Origin: Nodosilinea sp. LEGE 06152 | GTDB taxonomy: Bacteria; Cyanobacteriota; Cyanobacteriia; Phormidesmidales; Phormidesmidaceae | Direction of reading: 5' to 3' | Length of the DNA stretch: 64,000 nucleotides | NCBI RefSeq assembly: GCF_015207525.1 | Contig: NZ_JADEWR010000013.1 | Coordinates: 54,631-118,630, forward strand | Shown: piece after piece, positions 25,279-35,049 of the stretch | Layout: every line of letters starts with the position of its first letter | How positions within the stretch are numbered: position 1 is the stretch's first letter | Position numbers and translations under genes: made by a program | Notes under the pieces: generated by a model | What the model was told of the DNA's origin: nothing | Seen by the model: only the letters and a program-made list of their open reading frames with translations | Database searches by the model: none

Positions 25279-26583
25279 ATGTTCACTCACAGTCGTCGCA
25301 ACTTAACCTGGTGGTTTACCCTGTCGATGGGCAGCATTTTGCTGATATTTTCGGGGGTTGTTTACTATCAGCGGGTGGCGTATCAGCTGGAGGCCGTTGA
25401 CCGCATTCTCTACAAAAAAGCCCGCGTCATCGCCGCCAGTATTGAATACAAAGAAGCGACAGCAGAGACTGAGCCGGTTCTCGACAACACACCACTGCTG
25501 GGTAACACGCCGCCCCCCACTGATACAGAGGTTTTTTACGCCCGCTGGTACAGGCCAACGGGGCAGCTCAGCCATTTTTTTGGTCCCCTGCCGCCCGAGC
25601 AGCTAGAGCCGGGGCCTGCGTTTCAGACGCTGCAGTGGCCTGCCGATATCGGCTCTAGGCCCCTGCTGCTCAACAGTGCGGCCACCCATGTGCCAATCCA
25701 ACTGCGACAAATTACCCTACCCGTTTACCACCGGGAGCAGGTGATTGGATACCTGCAAATGGCGACCCCGATGACCCCAGTGCAGGAAAGCCTGCGACAG
25801 ACGCTGATGGGGTTTGCCATCACTGTGCCGATCGCCCTGGGGGTTATTAGCCTGGCGGGCTGGGGGCTAAGCGGCTTGGCCATGTGGCCCATTCGCAAGT
25901 CGTATCAGCAGCTCCAGCAGTTCACCGCCGATGCCTCCCACGAGCTGCGAACTCCTCTGGCGACCATTTTGAGCAATGCCCAGGTGGGGCTGCTGGCCCC
26001 GGGCGATCGCACCTCTGAGAAACACCAGCGCCTGGAGAAAATTGTCACCGCCACCCTGTCTATGAACAAACTGGTCAGCCAGCTGCTGCTGCTGGCCCGG
26101 CACAGCAACTCCCTAGATGCCCAAACCCTTCAGACCGTAGATCTGAACCTCCTGATCAAAGACCTAATAGCGTCTGACCCAATCCGTACCGCGGCTCAGG
26201 CCGTTGCCCTGTCGGCGACATTGCCCGATACCCCGGTTTTGGTTGAGGCAGAACCAGACCTGCTGCATCAGGCGATTGCTAACTTACTCTCAAACGCCTG
26301 CAAATACACCCCCGAGGGCGGCTGGGTCAACATTAGCCTGTCGAAAGGGGCACGCAGCGCCTGGATTCAGGTTGCTGACAATGGCATCGGCATTCCGGCA
26401 GCCGACTTGCCCCATATCTTTGAGCGCTTCTACCGGGTAGATAAGCAGCGCTCTAAGGCCACCGGAGGTTTGGGGCTGGGGCTGGCGATCGCCCGACAAA
26501 TCGTGCAGGCCCACGGCGGCGACATTTACGTCAGCAGCGAAGTCGGCCAGGGAACCTGCTTTCAAGTGGAGTTACCCTACTGA
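25279..26583 (+). CDS. Sensor histidine kinase, RppB/NrsS-like
   Basis: The 434-residue protein (ATG 25279; the frame is open upstream into the regulator gene) has two membrane helices, near 15-37 and about 180-205, bounding a ~140-residue extracytoplasmic sensor. Then come a dimerisation domain with His221 in ASHELRTPLATI and an ATPase domain with NLLSNACKYTPEGG, DNGIGIP and GLGLGLAIARQIV. There is no obvious HAMP domain. It should phosphorylate the regulator encoded just upstream. No nickel-binding Met/His-rich tail is present. Confidence 0.88.
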   Translation: MFTHSRRNLTWWFTLSMGSILLIFSGVVYYQRVAYQLEAVDRILYKKARVIAASIEYKEATAETEPVLDNTPLLGNTPPPTDTEVFYARWYRPTGQLSHFFGPLPPEQLEPGPAFQTLQWPADIGSRPLLLNSAATHVPIQLRQITLPVYHREQVIGYLQMATPMTPVQESLRQTLMGFAITVPIALGVISLAGWGLSGLAMWPIRKSYQQLQQFTADASHELRTPLATILSNAQVGLLAPGDRTSEKHQRLEKIVTATLSMNKLVSQLLLLARHSNSLDAQTLQTVDLNLLIKDLIASDPIRTAAQAVALSATLPDTPVLVEAEPDLLHQAIANLLSNACKYTPEGGWVNISLSKGARSAWIQVADNGIGIPAADLPHIFERFYRVDKQRSKATGGLGLGLAIARQIVQAHGGDIYVSSEVGQGTCFQVELPY

Positions 26584-26590
26584 TTTTGTC

Positions 26591-28036
26591 TCACTTACCA
26601 ATGCAAAATCGGCTGAAAATTTCGTCGAGCATCGATTCGGTGACCTCATCGCCGGTAATGCTGCCCAACGCTGCGATCGCAGCTCTCAAGTCAATGGTCC
26701 AAAAGTCCAGCGGCAGCTGATCGTCGATCGTTTGCTGCACCTGGTGTAGCGCGTTGCGGGCCTGGGTCAGCGCCGCCGCCTGCCGCTGGTTGACCGTAAA
26801 CTCCAGGTTGCCTGGGGTCAGCTGATCGGCGTGAATGGCCGTCAAAATTGCCGTTTCTAGAGCATCTATGCCCTGCTGCTGGGCAGCGGCCGTGTGCACC
26901 GTAGGCAGTACCGGCAGGTCCAGGCGAGCTAACACCTCAGCCGACACCAGATCGACCTTGTTGACCACCAAAATCAGCGGCCGATGGCCCTGCCGAGCCG
27001 AGCCCTGGCCCTCGCGGACCGTCTCGTACAGCACGCTGTCGGCGGCGGTCCACCCGGCGGTGGCATCGACGGTGAGCAGCACCAGGTCGGCTCCCAGCGC
27101 TACCTGGCGCGATCGCGCAATGCCCAACTGCTCCACCGGGTCACTGGCGTCGCGAATACCCGCCGTATCCAGCACCTGAATGGGAATGCCGCCCACCACC
27201 AGCTGCGACTCCACCACGTCGCGGGTAGTGCCGGGCAGGTCGGTGACAATGGCGCGATCGCAGCGGCTCCAGGCATTGAGCAGGCTCGACTTGCCCACGT
27301 TGGGGCGGCCCACAATCGCCACCTTTAGGCCCGTGCGCAGCAGTTCGCCCGACTCGGCCGTCGCCAAAATGCGATCAACATCGCTCAGCACTTGGTCAAT
27401 CTGCTGACGCACCAAGGCTTCATTCAACGGCGGCAGGTCGTCTTCAAAATCAATGCGAGCCTCAACCTCGGCCAACACGTCTAAACAGGTCGATCGCAGC
27501 TGGCGAATCGGCTGCGCGAGCTTGCCCTGCACGCCCGACAGCGCCGTTTTGGCCGCCAGGGTAGACTGGGCCGCCACCAGATCGGCCACCCCCTCCGCCT
27601 GGGTCAGGTCGAGCCGCCCGTTTAAAAAAGCCCGCAGGGTAAACTCCCCGGGTTCGGCCAGCCGCGCCCCCTGCTCCAGGCAGAGCTGAAGCACCTGCTG
27701 CACCGCCATCAACCCGCCGTGGCAGTGAAACTCCACCACGTCTTCGCGGGTGTAGGAGCGGGGAGCCAGCATCAGCAGTAGCAGCGCTTCATCTACAGTC
27801 TGCTGCGTAGGAGGGTTACGCACATAGCCATAGAGAATGCGGTGGCTCTCCCAGGGTTGCTGTCCAGGGGCGTAGAACAAGGTGCGAGCGATCGCTACAG
27901 CGGTGCCCCCCGACAGCCGCACAATGCCAACACTGCCCTGCTGAGGGGCAATGGCGGTCGCGATCGCGGCAATGGTCTCACCCTGGGCCGTTGGGGGTAA
28001 CAAATCCGCCGGAGCGGGGGCACTGCTGCCATCCAT
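26591..28036 (-). CDS. mnmE: tRNA modification GTPase MnmE
   Basis: The 481-residue protein has all MnmE regions: an N-terminal tetrahydrofolate-binding domain opening [24 protein letters not shown], a helical domain, an inserted GTPase domain with [13 protein letters not shown] (P-loop), [13 protein letters not shown] and NKVD, and the C-terminal CIGK motif. With MnmG it makes the 5-carboxymethylaminomethyl group on wobble uridines. It is convergent with the histidine kinase gene (7-bp gap). Confidence 0.97.
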   Translation of the reverse strand: MDGSSAPAPADLLPPTAQGETIAAIATAIAPQQGSVGIVRLSGGTAVAIARTLFYAPGQQPWESHRILYGYVRNPPTQQTVDEALLLLMLAPRSYTREDVVEFHCHGGLMAVQQVLQLCLEQGARLAEPGEFTLRAFLNGRLDLTQAEGVADLVAAQSTLAAKTALSGVQGKLAQPIRQLRSTCLDVLAEVEARIDFEDDLPPLNEALVRQQIDQVLSDVDRILATAESGELLRTGLKVAIVGRPNVGKSSLLNAWSRCDRAIVTDLPGTTRDVVESQLVVGGIPIQVLDTAGIRDASDPVEQLGIARSRQVALGADLVLLTVDATAGWTAADSVLYETVREGQGSARQGHRPLILVVNKVDLVSAEVLARLDLPVLPTVHTAAAQQQGIDALETAILTAIHADQLTPGNLEFTVNQRQAAALTQARNALHQVQQTIDDQLPLDFWTIDLRAAIAALGSITGDEVTESMLDEIFSRFCIGK

Positions 28037-28285
28037 ACGTTTATCCTGCCACCTGTTCTAAACAATGAAGTGATGCTGAAGTCCCTGGGTAAGCCTGATA
28101 AAGCACTCGTCTGATGGGTAGAATAGAAAAAAATCTTTACGTGCTTCTAAGATTCTACGGCTGAGTTTTTTGGCCCAACCCCCAGGGATAGTCTACCAAG
28201 CCACCGGTAGCAGCTACCCTGCCCTCCTTTCGTCTCAATTTCCCTGGTCGCCCAAGGGAACCTAGCCTCTGGTGTAACCCCGTCT

Positions 28286-28849
28286 ATGACTACTACGCCC
28301 ACGCCCGATGCCGCGATCGATACCCCGATTGAACTCATCCCTAGCTCCAAGCCCTCAATGCGCAAAATGACTCAGCCTCAATGGCGGCGGCAGCTCCGCT
28401 ACGTGTACCTGCGGTTTTTGCGGCTTCAGGGCAGCCCCGAGCAGCTGGCAAGGGGGCTGGCGTCAGGCGTGTTTTCCGGCTGTTTCCCGCTGTTTGGGTT
28501 CCAGATCATCATCGGGGTGGCGGTCGCAACAGTCCTGCGGGGCAACCGAATTATGGCGGCGGCAGCCACCTGGGTCAGCAACCCCTTCACCTACGTGCCC
28601 ATCTTTGCCTTCAACTATCAGGTGGGGCTGTGGCTAATCGGGGGCAACGCCACCGAGGCGTTTCAAGACCTAGACAGCCTCAAGGGCTGGATGGACATGG
28701 GCACCGAGGTTTCGGTACGACTCATGCTGGGCAGCACCGTTGTGGGTCTCGTAGCCGGGGTATTGAGCTACTTCGGCGGCCTGCCGCTGATTCGGCGGGT
28801 GCGATCGCGCCAGCTGTCCAGGCAGCAGCGCCAGCTCAACCAGCCCTGA
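28286..28849 (+). CDS. DUF2062 membrane protein
   Basis: The 187-residue protein has the DUF2062 pattern: GSPEQLARGLASGVFSGCFPLFGFQIIIGVAVA, then AAATWVSNPFTYVPIFAFNYQVG, with about three membrane helices. The family is widespread in bacteria and of unknown function. Divergent from mnmE, with an AT-rich 249-bp spacer. Confidence 0.85.
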   Translation: MTTTPTPDAAIDTPIELIPSSKPSMRKMTQPQWRRQLRYVYLRFLRLQGSPEQLARGLASGVFSGCFPLFGFQIIIGVAVATVLRGNRIMAAAATWVSNPFTYVPIFAFNYQVGLWLIGGNATEAFQDLDSLKGWMDMGTEVSVRLMLGSTVVGLVAGVLSYFGGLPLIRRVRSRQLSRQQRQLNQP

Positions 28850-28966
28850 AGGCGCTTACTGGAAACAGGTGTGAATCAGAAATTCAACGCCTCTCGTAGG
28901 GTTAAAAGCTGTTTGACCCTACCGAAATTCATGCCTCAAATTCATGATTCAGGTCGGCAATACCCC

Positions 28967-29791
28967 CTAAAGCACCTTGTCCAATCCATAGATAAGCGAC
29001 TTGAGCGCCATCACCCGGCGAATGCAGAGTAATACTCCCGGCATAAAGCTGGCGCGATCGCTGGTGTCGTGGCGCAGGGTGTAGAGCTGCCCCGGCGAAC
29101 CAAACAAGATCTCCTGGTGGGCAATCAGCCCAGGCAGCCGCACGCTGTGAATGTTAATGCCCTCGGCGGTGGCCCCGCCTCGCGCACCGGGGATTGTCTC
29201 AGTCTCTTTGACCAGCGGAACGTTAAAGGATTTCTGTGCCTCCGCCAGCATTTGGGCGGTTTGTACAGCGGTACCGCTGGGGGCATCGGCTTTCTGGTTG
29301 TGGTGCAGCTCAATAATTTCGACATTGTCGAAGTACTGGGCCGCCTGTTGGGCTGCCTGCTGCATTAGCACCACCCCAATCGAGAAGTTGGGCACAATTA
29401 AGCAGCCAATACTGGCCTTGTCGGCAAACTCGGCCAGGTCACGAATCTGCGCGTTGGTCAGGCCAGTGGTTCCCACCACCGGACGCACCCCGTAGGCGAT
29501 CGCGGCCCGCACCGACTCATACACGCTGTCGGGATGGGTAAAGTCAACCATCACCGCTAAGCCCTCGCTCTGGGCCGCCACCAGCGTCGCCTCCAGGTCG
29601 TTCATGACTGGCACCTCCAGAGGCTGGTAGCCAATTACCTCACCAACGTCCTCACCCAGCTGTGCAGGATTTTTGTCAATGGCCCCTACTAGGGTCATAT
29701 CCTCAGCCTGGGCCACAGCTTTAATCACCTCGCGACCCATTTTGCCGCAGGCACCGTTGACCACAACAGGAATGGTGGATTGGGTAGACAT
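28967..29791 (-). CDS. dapB: 4-hydroxy-tetrahydrodipicolinate reductase
   Basis: The 274-residue protein has the dinucleotide-binding motif [12 protein letters not shown] at the N-terminus and the catalytic [15 protein letters not shown] segment of DapB. It reduces 4-hydroxy-tetrahydrodipicolinate with NAD(P)H in lysine and peptidoglycan-precursor synthesis. On the same strand as ilvH, with a 119-bp spacer, so the two may be co-transcribed. Confidence 0.97.
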   Translation of the reverse strand: MSTQSTIPVVVNGACGKMGREVIKAVAQAEDMTLVGAIDKNPAQLGEDVGEVIGYQPLEVPVMNDLEATLVAAQSEGLAVMVDFTHPDSVYESVRAAIAYGVRPVVGTTGLTNAQIRDLAEFADKASIGCLIVPNFSIGVVLMQQAAQQAAQYFDNVEIIELHHNQKADAPSGTAVQTAQMLAEAQKSFNVPLVKETETIPGARGGATAEGINIHSVRLPGLIAHQEILFGSPGQLYTLRHDTSDRASFMPGVLLCIRRVMALKSLIYGLDKVL

Positions 29792-29910
29792 AAAAAAACC
29801 GGTTAAGTTAAAACGCTCACGCGCTGGCTAGATCAATCGTTAAAACCGCTGAACGCTGAGAAGTTAGCCGTTTCAACCCTGCCAACATCCAAACCGCCAT
29901 CAGCCCCAAA

Positions 29911-30483
29911 TCACTGAAACTTGCGCTCTAGCGACTTGAGGTATTCAGTATTCACTCCCGACTCGCGGGGCAGCGAAATCTTGCCAGTGCGGGCAATTTC
30001 ACGAATGCCAAAGCGATTGAGCACCTGCACAATCGCCACCATCTTACCGGGGTCGCCCACCACCTCTAGGGTGAGCGAATCCTCCGACACATCTACCACC
30101 CGAGCCCGAAAGATCTGGGCAAATTCAATAATCTCAGACCGATTAGTACTGGTGGCGTTGACCTTCAGCAGCATCAGCTCCCGCTCTACGCAAGGGGTAT
30201 CGGTGACATCGTTGACCTTGAGCACATTGATCAGCTTGTAAAGCTGCTTGGTAAGCTGCTCGATTACCGCATCGTCGCCCGGCACGACCATAGTGATGCG
30301 AGAAATGCCGGAGGTTTCCGCTGGCCCTACCGCCAAACTCTCGATGTTAAAGCCGCGCCGCGCAAAAAGACCGGCAATGCGGCTCAGCACTCCAGCCTCA
30401 TCTTCAACCAGTACCGATAGCGTGTGTTTGATGGCCTGCTGAGGGACTACAGCCGAACCGGGAAGCGTAGAGGGGTTAACCAT
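29911..30483 (-). CDS. ilvH: Acetolactate synthase regulatory (small) subunit
   Basis: The 190-residue protein has an N-terminal ACT domain ([35 protein letters not shown]) and the C-terminal small-subunit domain. It binds valine and controls the catalytic subunit IlvB in branched-chain amino-acid synthesis. ilvB is not adjacent, as is usual in cyanobacteria. Confidence 0.95.
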   Translation of the reverse strand: MVNPSTLPGSAVVPQQAIKHTLSVLVEDEAGVLSRIAGLFARRGFNIESLAVGPAETSGISRITMVVPGDDAVIEQLTKQLYKLINVLKVNDVTDTPCVERELMLLKVNATSTNRSEIIEFAQIFRARVVDVSEDSLTLEVVGDPGKMVAIVQVLNRFGIREIARTGKISLPRESGVNTEYLKSLERKFQ

Positions 30484-30577
30484 AGGGCTGGAAATGGGGA
30501 ATGCTGAGCAATGCTATAGAGGCCACCAGCACGAACGCCGGTCTATGACCATGATAAAACTAGCAAACCTCAATAGT

Positions 30578-30618
30578 ATCTTGAAAAAGCATCTTGAAAA
30601 GCGGGTATCTCGAAAAGC
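30578..30618 (+). repeat. Three direct repeats in the ilvH / transporter spacer
   Basis: ATCTTGAAAAAGC (30578-30590), ATCTTGAAAAGC (30591-30602) and ATCTCGAAAAGC (30607-30618) lie head to tail between the divergent ilvH and transporter genes. They could be an operator array or a local slippage product. Confidence 0.45.
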
Positions 30619-30762
30619 TCTGCCCTCACGCTCCCGCCTTTAAAGCTGCGGCAAATACTATAAAGAGATCCCCTCTACCCCTCCCCCAAGCTCCTCAAAC
30701 TCCGCCCCCAGCCCTGAGATTGGGTATCCTTGAGGCACTAGCCCAATGTCGTGACGTTTTGC

Positions 30763-33700
30763 ATGAGCTTATCTGGCCCGGTTCAAGACATCCAGTCTCT
30801 GCGGGGGCGGTTTCTCGACCTCATTAATCTGCGCTCTGGGGAAGAGGAGCGCACGCTACTGATGTTCGCCTTCTACACCGCTACCTCAATGGGCATTGTG
30901 TGGCTTGAGGTCAGCTCGGCAGCGCTATTTTTGGAGGCCTACGGGGCGGCCAGTTTGCCCTGGATCTATATTTTTAGCGCCGGGGTAGGGCTGGGGCTGA
31001 GCGTGGTGTACTCCTGGCTGCAGCGATTGTTTCCGCTGCGCCGGGTGATTGTGATCATCGCCATGCTGATGGCTATCCCCGTCCTGGGGTTTCGCTGGGG
31101 GTTGACGGTGCCCTGGCTAGCCGCCCCCATGGTGTTTTCCATGCGGTTGTGGATTGAGGCCATCTACGGGCTGAATGACCTCAATCTGTCGGTAACCGCC
31201 AACCAGCTGTTCAACATTCGCGAAATTAAGCGGGCCTACCCGATTATCAGCAGCGGCAACCTGGTCGCCGACGTGATCAGCGGTTTCTCGGTGTACCTGC
31301 TGCTGCGACTGATTGGGCTGCAAAACGTGCTGCTGCTGTCCTTTGTGGTGATGGTGATCGGGGCGGTCACGTTGTACCACCTCAGCCGCAACTACGAGCA
31401 CGCCTTCCCCGACTCACCCCGGCGGCAGGCCGAAGATGCTGAGGCCGTCGAAAGCTATCGATCGCGGCAGCGGCTGCAGGGGCCAATTCAGCAGTACGTG
31501 GTGCTGCTGTTTTCGTTCTTTGTGCTGGCCCAGATGCTGCTGTTTTCGATCGAGTTTCAGTTCTTTAACCAGCTTGAAGCCACCCTGGATGTGGCTGCGA
31601 TCGCCGCGTTTTTGGGCTTCTTTAGCGGCCTGCTGGGGCTGATTGAGCTGTTTACCCAGTGGTTTACCTCCAGCCGTTTGATTGAGCGGGAGGGGGTGTT
31701 TAAGGTAGCGCTGGTGCTGCCCTCGGTAATCGTCGTGATTGGACTCGTCACCCTGGTACTGAGTTATCCAACCCGGCTGGCGGTGTCAGCTCTGTTTGTG
31801 GGGCTGGTGGTGCTGAAGTTCTTTGATGAATGGCTGCGCTACACCCTGGTCGCTACCACCCGACCCATTTTGTTTCAGCCCATCCCCGACCAGGTGCGCA
31901 GTACGGTGCAGTCGTGGGTGAGCGGCATTGCAGAGCCCCTGGCAATGGGAGCTACAGGGATAGCAATTTTGTTCACCATTGCCCTATGCAACCGCGTTGG
32001 GCTCAGCGCGGGGCTGGTGCAGGCGCGGCTGTTTTTGCTGGGTACGGTGGTGGCAGCGCTGGTGTGGTTTGCGATTATGGTGCTGCTGCGATCGCGCTAC
32101 CTCAACTTATTAGTGCGGGGGGCCGAGCGCGGTCTGCTAACCTTCTCTGATGCCAACCTGCGGGTGCTCAAGCGCGCCTTTATTGAGCAGCTAGAGCAGC
32201 CCGGTCTGGAGGCCAACAAGCGATCGTGCATTGAGCTGCTCAGCCACATCGACCCCAAAAACGTCGGCGAAATTTTGGCCCCGCGCCTCGCTACCCTGCC
32301 CCCGGGGCTGCAGCGCCAGAGCCTAGAAGCTATGCTGGAGCACCCCAGCGGAGCCTACACCGCCCAGGTTCAGGAGGTTCTGCAGCGGCCCCACCAGGCC
32401 CCAGAAATCCTCGCCCTGGCGCTGCGCTATGTGTGGCTGGCGGAGGAAACCTTCAACATCAACGACCTGCGCCCCTATCTGCAGACTGAGGTCGATGCAG
32501 TGGTGCGAGGCACGGCGGCTTCGCTAATGCTGCGGCGCGGCAACCTGCAAGAGCGAGCTGAGGCCACTGCGACCCTGCGCAAAATGCTGGTGCACGACGA
32601 GGAGCGCGAGCGGGTGATGGGCTGTCGCGCCCTAGGCGAAGCCGACTACATGGAATCGCTCAGCATCTACATTGACGACCTGCTGCAAGACCCGTCGCTG
32701 CGGGTGCGGCGGGCGCTACTGGAGGCGATCGCCGCCACCCAGTACAAGAAGTATTACCCGTCGCTGCTCAAGGCGCTGCAGTACAAATCGACCCGCGAGG
32801 CAGCCATTACAGCCCTCACCCGACTGGGCAACGAGGCCCTGCCCATGCTGCAAGAGCTAGCCCTCGACACCTATCGACCCGAGGTTCTGCGCAACCAGGC
32901 CTGGCAGGTGATTGGCAACATTGGCACCCTGCCCGCCCTCGACTTTTTGATTCAAAACCTGATTACCACCTGGGGCAGCACCCGCCGCCACATTCTGCGC
33001 ATTTTGCTCAGCCTTTACCAGGAGTCGGGGGTGAAGCGATCGTCGCTGATTGATGGAGCCCTCGATCGCATGCTGGGGCGGGGCGGCATCGAAGACCTGC
33101 TCAACACCGAGCTGGCCTTTGCCGGGCAAATTTTAGCGGCCAAGGTCGATTTGGCGGCGGGTCGGGTGCCGGGCGTGGAGGCCGACCTGCTGCGCGAGGC
33201 CCTCAACGGACTGCAAAACGACGCCACCGATCGCCTGTTTATGCTGCTGCGATTTGTGTCACCGGCCCAGGCCATCCAGGCTGCCCAGGTTAGCCTCAGC
33301 GGCTCGGCCTCCAGCTGGGCGCGGGGCATTGAAATCCTTGACAACGTAGTGGATGTGGCTAACAAGCGATCGATTCTGCTGCTGCTCGATCGCCGCCCCG
33401 ACGCCGAAAAGCTCAAGCGGTTGGCCACATCTACACCGCTGATTGCCTACCAACCGCTGCCGCCGGGCGATCGACTGCGGCAGCTGCTCGATCTGCGCAA
33501 CTTTTTGTCCGACTGGGCCACGGCCTGCTGCTTTCACCTGGCTCGGGTGCAGCGGTGGAACCTGACCGCTGAGCACACCCTGGCCCTGCTGCAACACCCC
33601 ACCGGCTTTGTGCGCGAGGCGGTGCTGGCCTACCTGGCCGTAGCCTCGCCCCGCGCCCTGCGAGAGCTGCTGCCGATTATGCAGCAAGACTCTAACCACC

Positions 33701-33765
33701 TGGTGCTGGCCCAGGTCAAACAGCTGATCAGCACCTATAATTTGGAGCCGAGCCCATCCCGCTAG
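30763..33765 (+). CDS. NTT/MFS-like transporter fused to HEAT repeats
   Basis: A roughly 1000-residue protein. Residues about 30-440 form some 11-12 membrane helices resembling the ATP/ADP translocase (NTT) branch of the major facilitator fold (GEEERTLLMFAFYTATSMGIVWLEVSSAALF). Residues about 450-1000 are helical HEAT-type repeats (for example ERERVMGCRALGEADYMESLSIYIDDLL). The transported substrate is unknown; nucleotide exchange should not be assumed for this branch. ATG 30763 is preferred over GTG 30751. A cyclic-nucleotide-binding gene follows 24 bp downstream, probably in one operon. Confidence 0.8.
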   Translation: MSLSGPVQDIQSLRGRFLDLINLRSGEEERTLLMFAFYTATSMGIVWLEVSSAALFLEAYGAASLPWIYIFSAGVGLGLSVVYSWLQRLFPLRRVIVIIAMLMAIPVLGFRWGLTVPWLAAPMVFSMRLWIEAIYGLNDLNLSVTANQLFNIREIKRAYPIISSGNLVADVISGFSVYLLLRLIGLQNVLLLSFVVMVIGAVTLYHLSRNYEHAFPDSPRRQAEDAEAVESYRSRQRLQGPIQQYVVLLFSFFVLAQMLLFSIEFQFFNQLEATLDVAAIAAFLGFFSGLLGLIELFTQWFTSSRLIEREGVFKVALVLPSVIVVIGLVTLVLSYPTRLAVSALFVGLVVLKFFDEWLRYTLVATTRPILFQPIPDQVRSTVQSWVSGIAEPLAMGATGIAILFTIALCNRVGLSAGLVQARLFLLGTVVAALVWFAIMVLLRSRYLNLLVRGAERGLLTFSDANLRVLKRAFIEQLEQPGLEANKRSCIELLSHIDPKNVGEILAPRLATLPPGLQRQSLEAMLEHPSGAYTAQVQEVLQRPHQAPEILALALRYVWLAEETFNINDLRPYLQTEVDAVVRGTAASLMLRRGNLQERAEATATLRKMLVHDEERERVMGCRALGEADYMESLSIYIDDLLQDPSLRVRRALLEAIAATQYKKYYPSLLKALQYKSTREAAITALTRLGNEALPMLQELALDTYRPEVLRNQAWQVIGNIGTLPALDFLIQNLITTWGSTRRHILRILLSLYQESGVKRSSLIDGALDRMLGRGGIEDLLNTELAFAGQILAAKVDLAAGRVPGVEADLLREALNGLQNDATDRLFMLLRFVSPAQAIQAAQVSLSGSASSWARGIEILDNVVDVANKRSILLLLDRRPDAEKLKRLATSTPLIAYQPLPPGDRLRQLLDLRNFLSDWATACCFHLARVQRWNLTAEHTLALLQHPTGFVREAVLAYLAVASPRALRELLPIMQQDSNHLVLAQVKQLISTYNLEPSPSR

Positions 33766-33789
33766 CCCGGTTTTTCTGCCACCCTCTGT

Positions 33790-34320
33790 ATGTTAAACAG
33801 CGTCGAACGACTCCTCTTTATTCGCAACGTCTCCATGTTCAAAGAGCTGCGGGACGACTTTTTGGTGCGGCTGGCCTCGGTAATGGATGAGGTGTTCTAC
33901 GAGGGCAACTACACCATTATCACCCAGGGGCAGGAGGGGCGATCGATGTACATTGTGGTGTCGGGCCGGGTCAGCGTGCACATTGGCGGGCAGCAGGTGG
34001 CCCAGCTCAAGCAGGGCGAATGCTTTGGGGAGATGTCGGTATTTGATGCCGAGCCGCGATCGGCCTCGGTGACCACTCTAGACCCCTGTGCCTGCTTAGT
34101 GCTCACCCAGCAGCAGCTCTACGATGCGATCGACGAAACGCCGGGTATTGCCGTCAACGTCATCCGGCTGCTCTCGCGCCGCATTCGCGAGCTCAACCAG
34201 GACCTCAACCAGATCAAACAGCAGGTCAGTCAGCCGTCCCCCTTTCCCCAGGCTCGACCCCAGTGGTACCAGCCGCTGCCCTTTCCCCCCACCGAACCCC
34301 TGGCCCGACCTGGGAGCTAG
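33790..34320 (+). CDS. Cyclic-nucleotide-binding domain protein
   Basis: The 176-residue protein is one cNMP-binding domain (about 10-130) without a DNA-binding or effector domain, followed by a Pro-rich tail. The phosphate-binding cassette is readable as GECFGEMSVFDAEPRSASV, with the Glu and Arg that hold the cyclic phosphate and ribose, so binding of cAMP or cGMP is plausible. Its position 24 bp after the transporter-HEAT gene suggests that it regulates that protein in trans. Confidence 0.85.
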   Translation: MLNSVERLLFIRNVSMFKELRDDFLVRLASVMDEVFYEGNYTIITQGQEGRSMYIVVSGRVSVHIGGQQVAQLKQGECFGEMSVFDAEPRSASVTTLDPCACLVLTQQQLYDAIDETPGIAVNVIRLLSRRIRELNQDLNQIKQQVSQPSPFPQARPQWYQPLPFPPTEPLARPGS

Positions 34321-34456
34321 CGCTGAGAGCCGAGGATGCAGAAGGCCCCAAAACTATACCGCTAGCACCCTTCACCAGAACTTTTCTTAACCCCTGCGAC
34401 CCGCCTCAGACACCTGGGCAAGCTAACGGTACGATGCCGTTTTTGAGGACTCGCCC

Positions 34457-35047
34457 ATGGGGGTACTGATACTGCTGGTGGCCGTGCTGCTAATTGCGGT
34501 GGTCTTTTTTGTCAATCTCTACAACCGCCTGGTCACGGGGCGCAACCGCTACCAAAATGCCTATTCCCAAATTGATGTGCAGCTGCGGCGGCGCTACGAC
34601 CTGATTCCCAATTTGGTGGAGAGCGTCAAGGGCTACATGGCCCACGAGAGAGAGACCTTAGCAGCGGTCATCAACGCCCGCAATACCGCTATGAGCGCCA
34701 GTCGGCAGGCGGCCCAAGCCCCCGGCGACCCCCGTGCCATGCAGCAGCTAGCGGTGGCGGAAGGTGCACTCGACAGCACCCTGGGGCGATTTTTTGCCCT
34801 CTCGGAGGCCTACCCCGACCTCAAGGCCAACCAAAACATGGCCCTGCTGATTGAGGAACTGCGCTCGACTGAAAACCGGATTGCCTTTGCCCGTCAGGCC
34901 TTTAACGATGCTGTCACTCTCTACAACACTCAGCGGGAGATGTTTCCGGGCAACCTGATCGCAGGCAGCTTCAACTTTAACCCCGCTCAACTGCTGGAGG
35001 AGAGTGCTCCAGAGGTCAAGGCCGTGCCCCGGGTTTCGTTTAGCTAG
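34457..35047 (+). CDS. LemA family protein
   Basis: The 196-residue protein has an N-terminal membrane helix (GVLILLVAVLLIAVVFFVNLYNRLVTGRN) and the LemA helical-bundle signature with QIDVQLRRRYDLIPNLVESVKGYMAHE and YNTQREMFPGNLIAGSFNF. LemA proteins are of uncertain function and often pair with HtpX-type proteases. The next gene, an M48 protease, starts two bases after the stop, so the two are translationally linked. Confidence 0.93.
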   Translation: MGVLILLVAVLLIAVVFFVNLYNRLVTGRNRYQNAYSQIDVQLRRRYDLIPNLVESVKGYMAHERETLAAVINARNTAMSASRQAAQAPGDPRAMQQLAVAEGALDSTLGRFFALSEAYPDLKANQNMALLIEELRSTENRIAFARQAFNDAVTLYNTQREMFPGNLIAGSFNFNPAQLLEESAPEVKAVPRVSFS

Positions 35048-35049
35048 CC

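Noticed and set aside
28147..28365. 72-codon frame on the minus strand overlapping the DUF2062 start
   Set aside because: Overlaps a clear gene start and its promoter and has no recognisable content.
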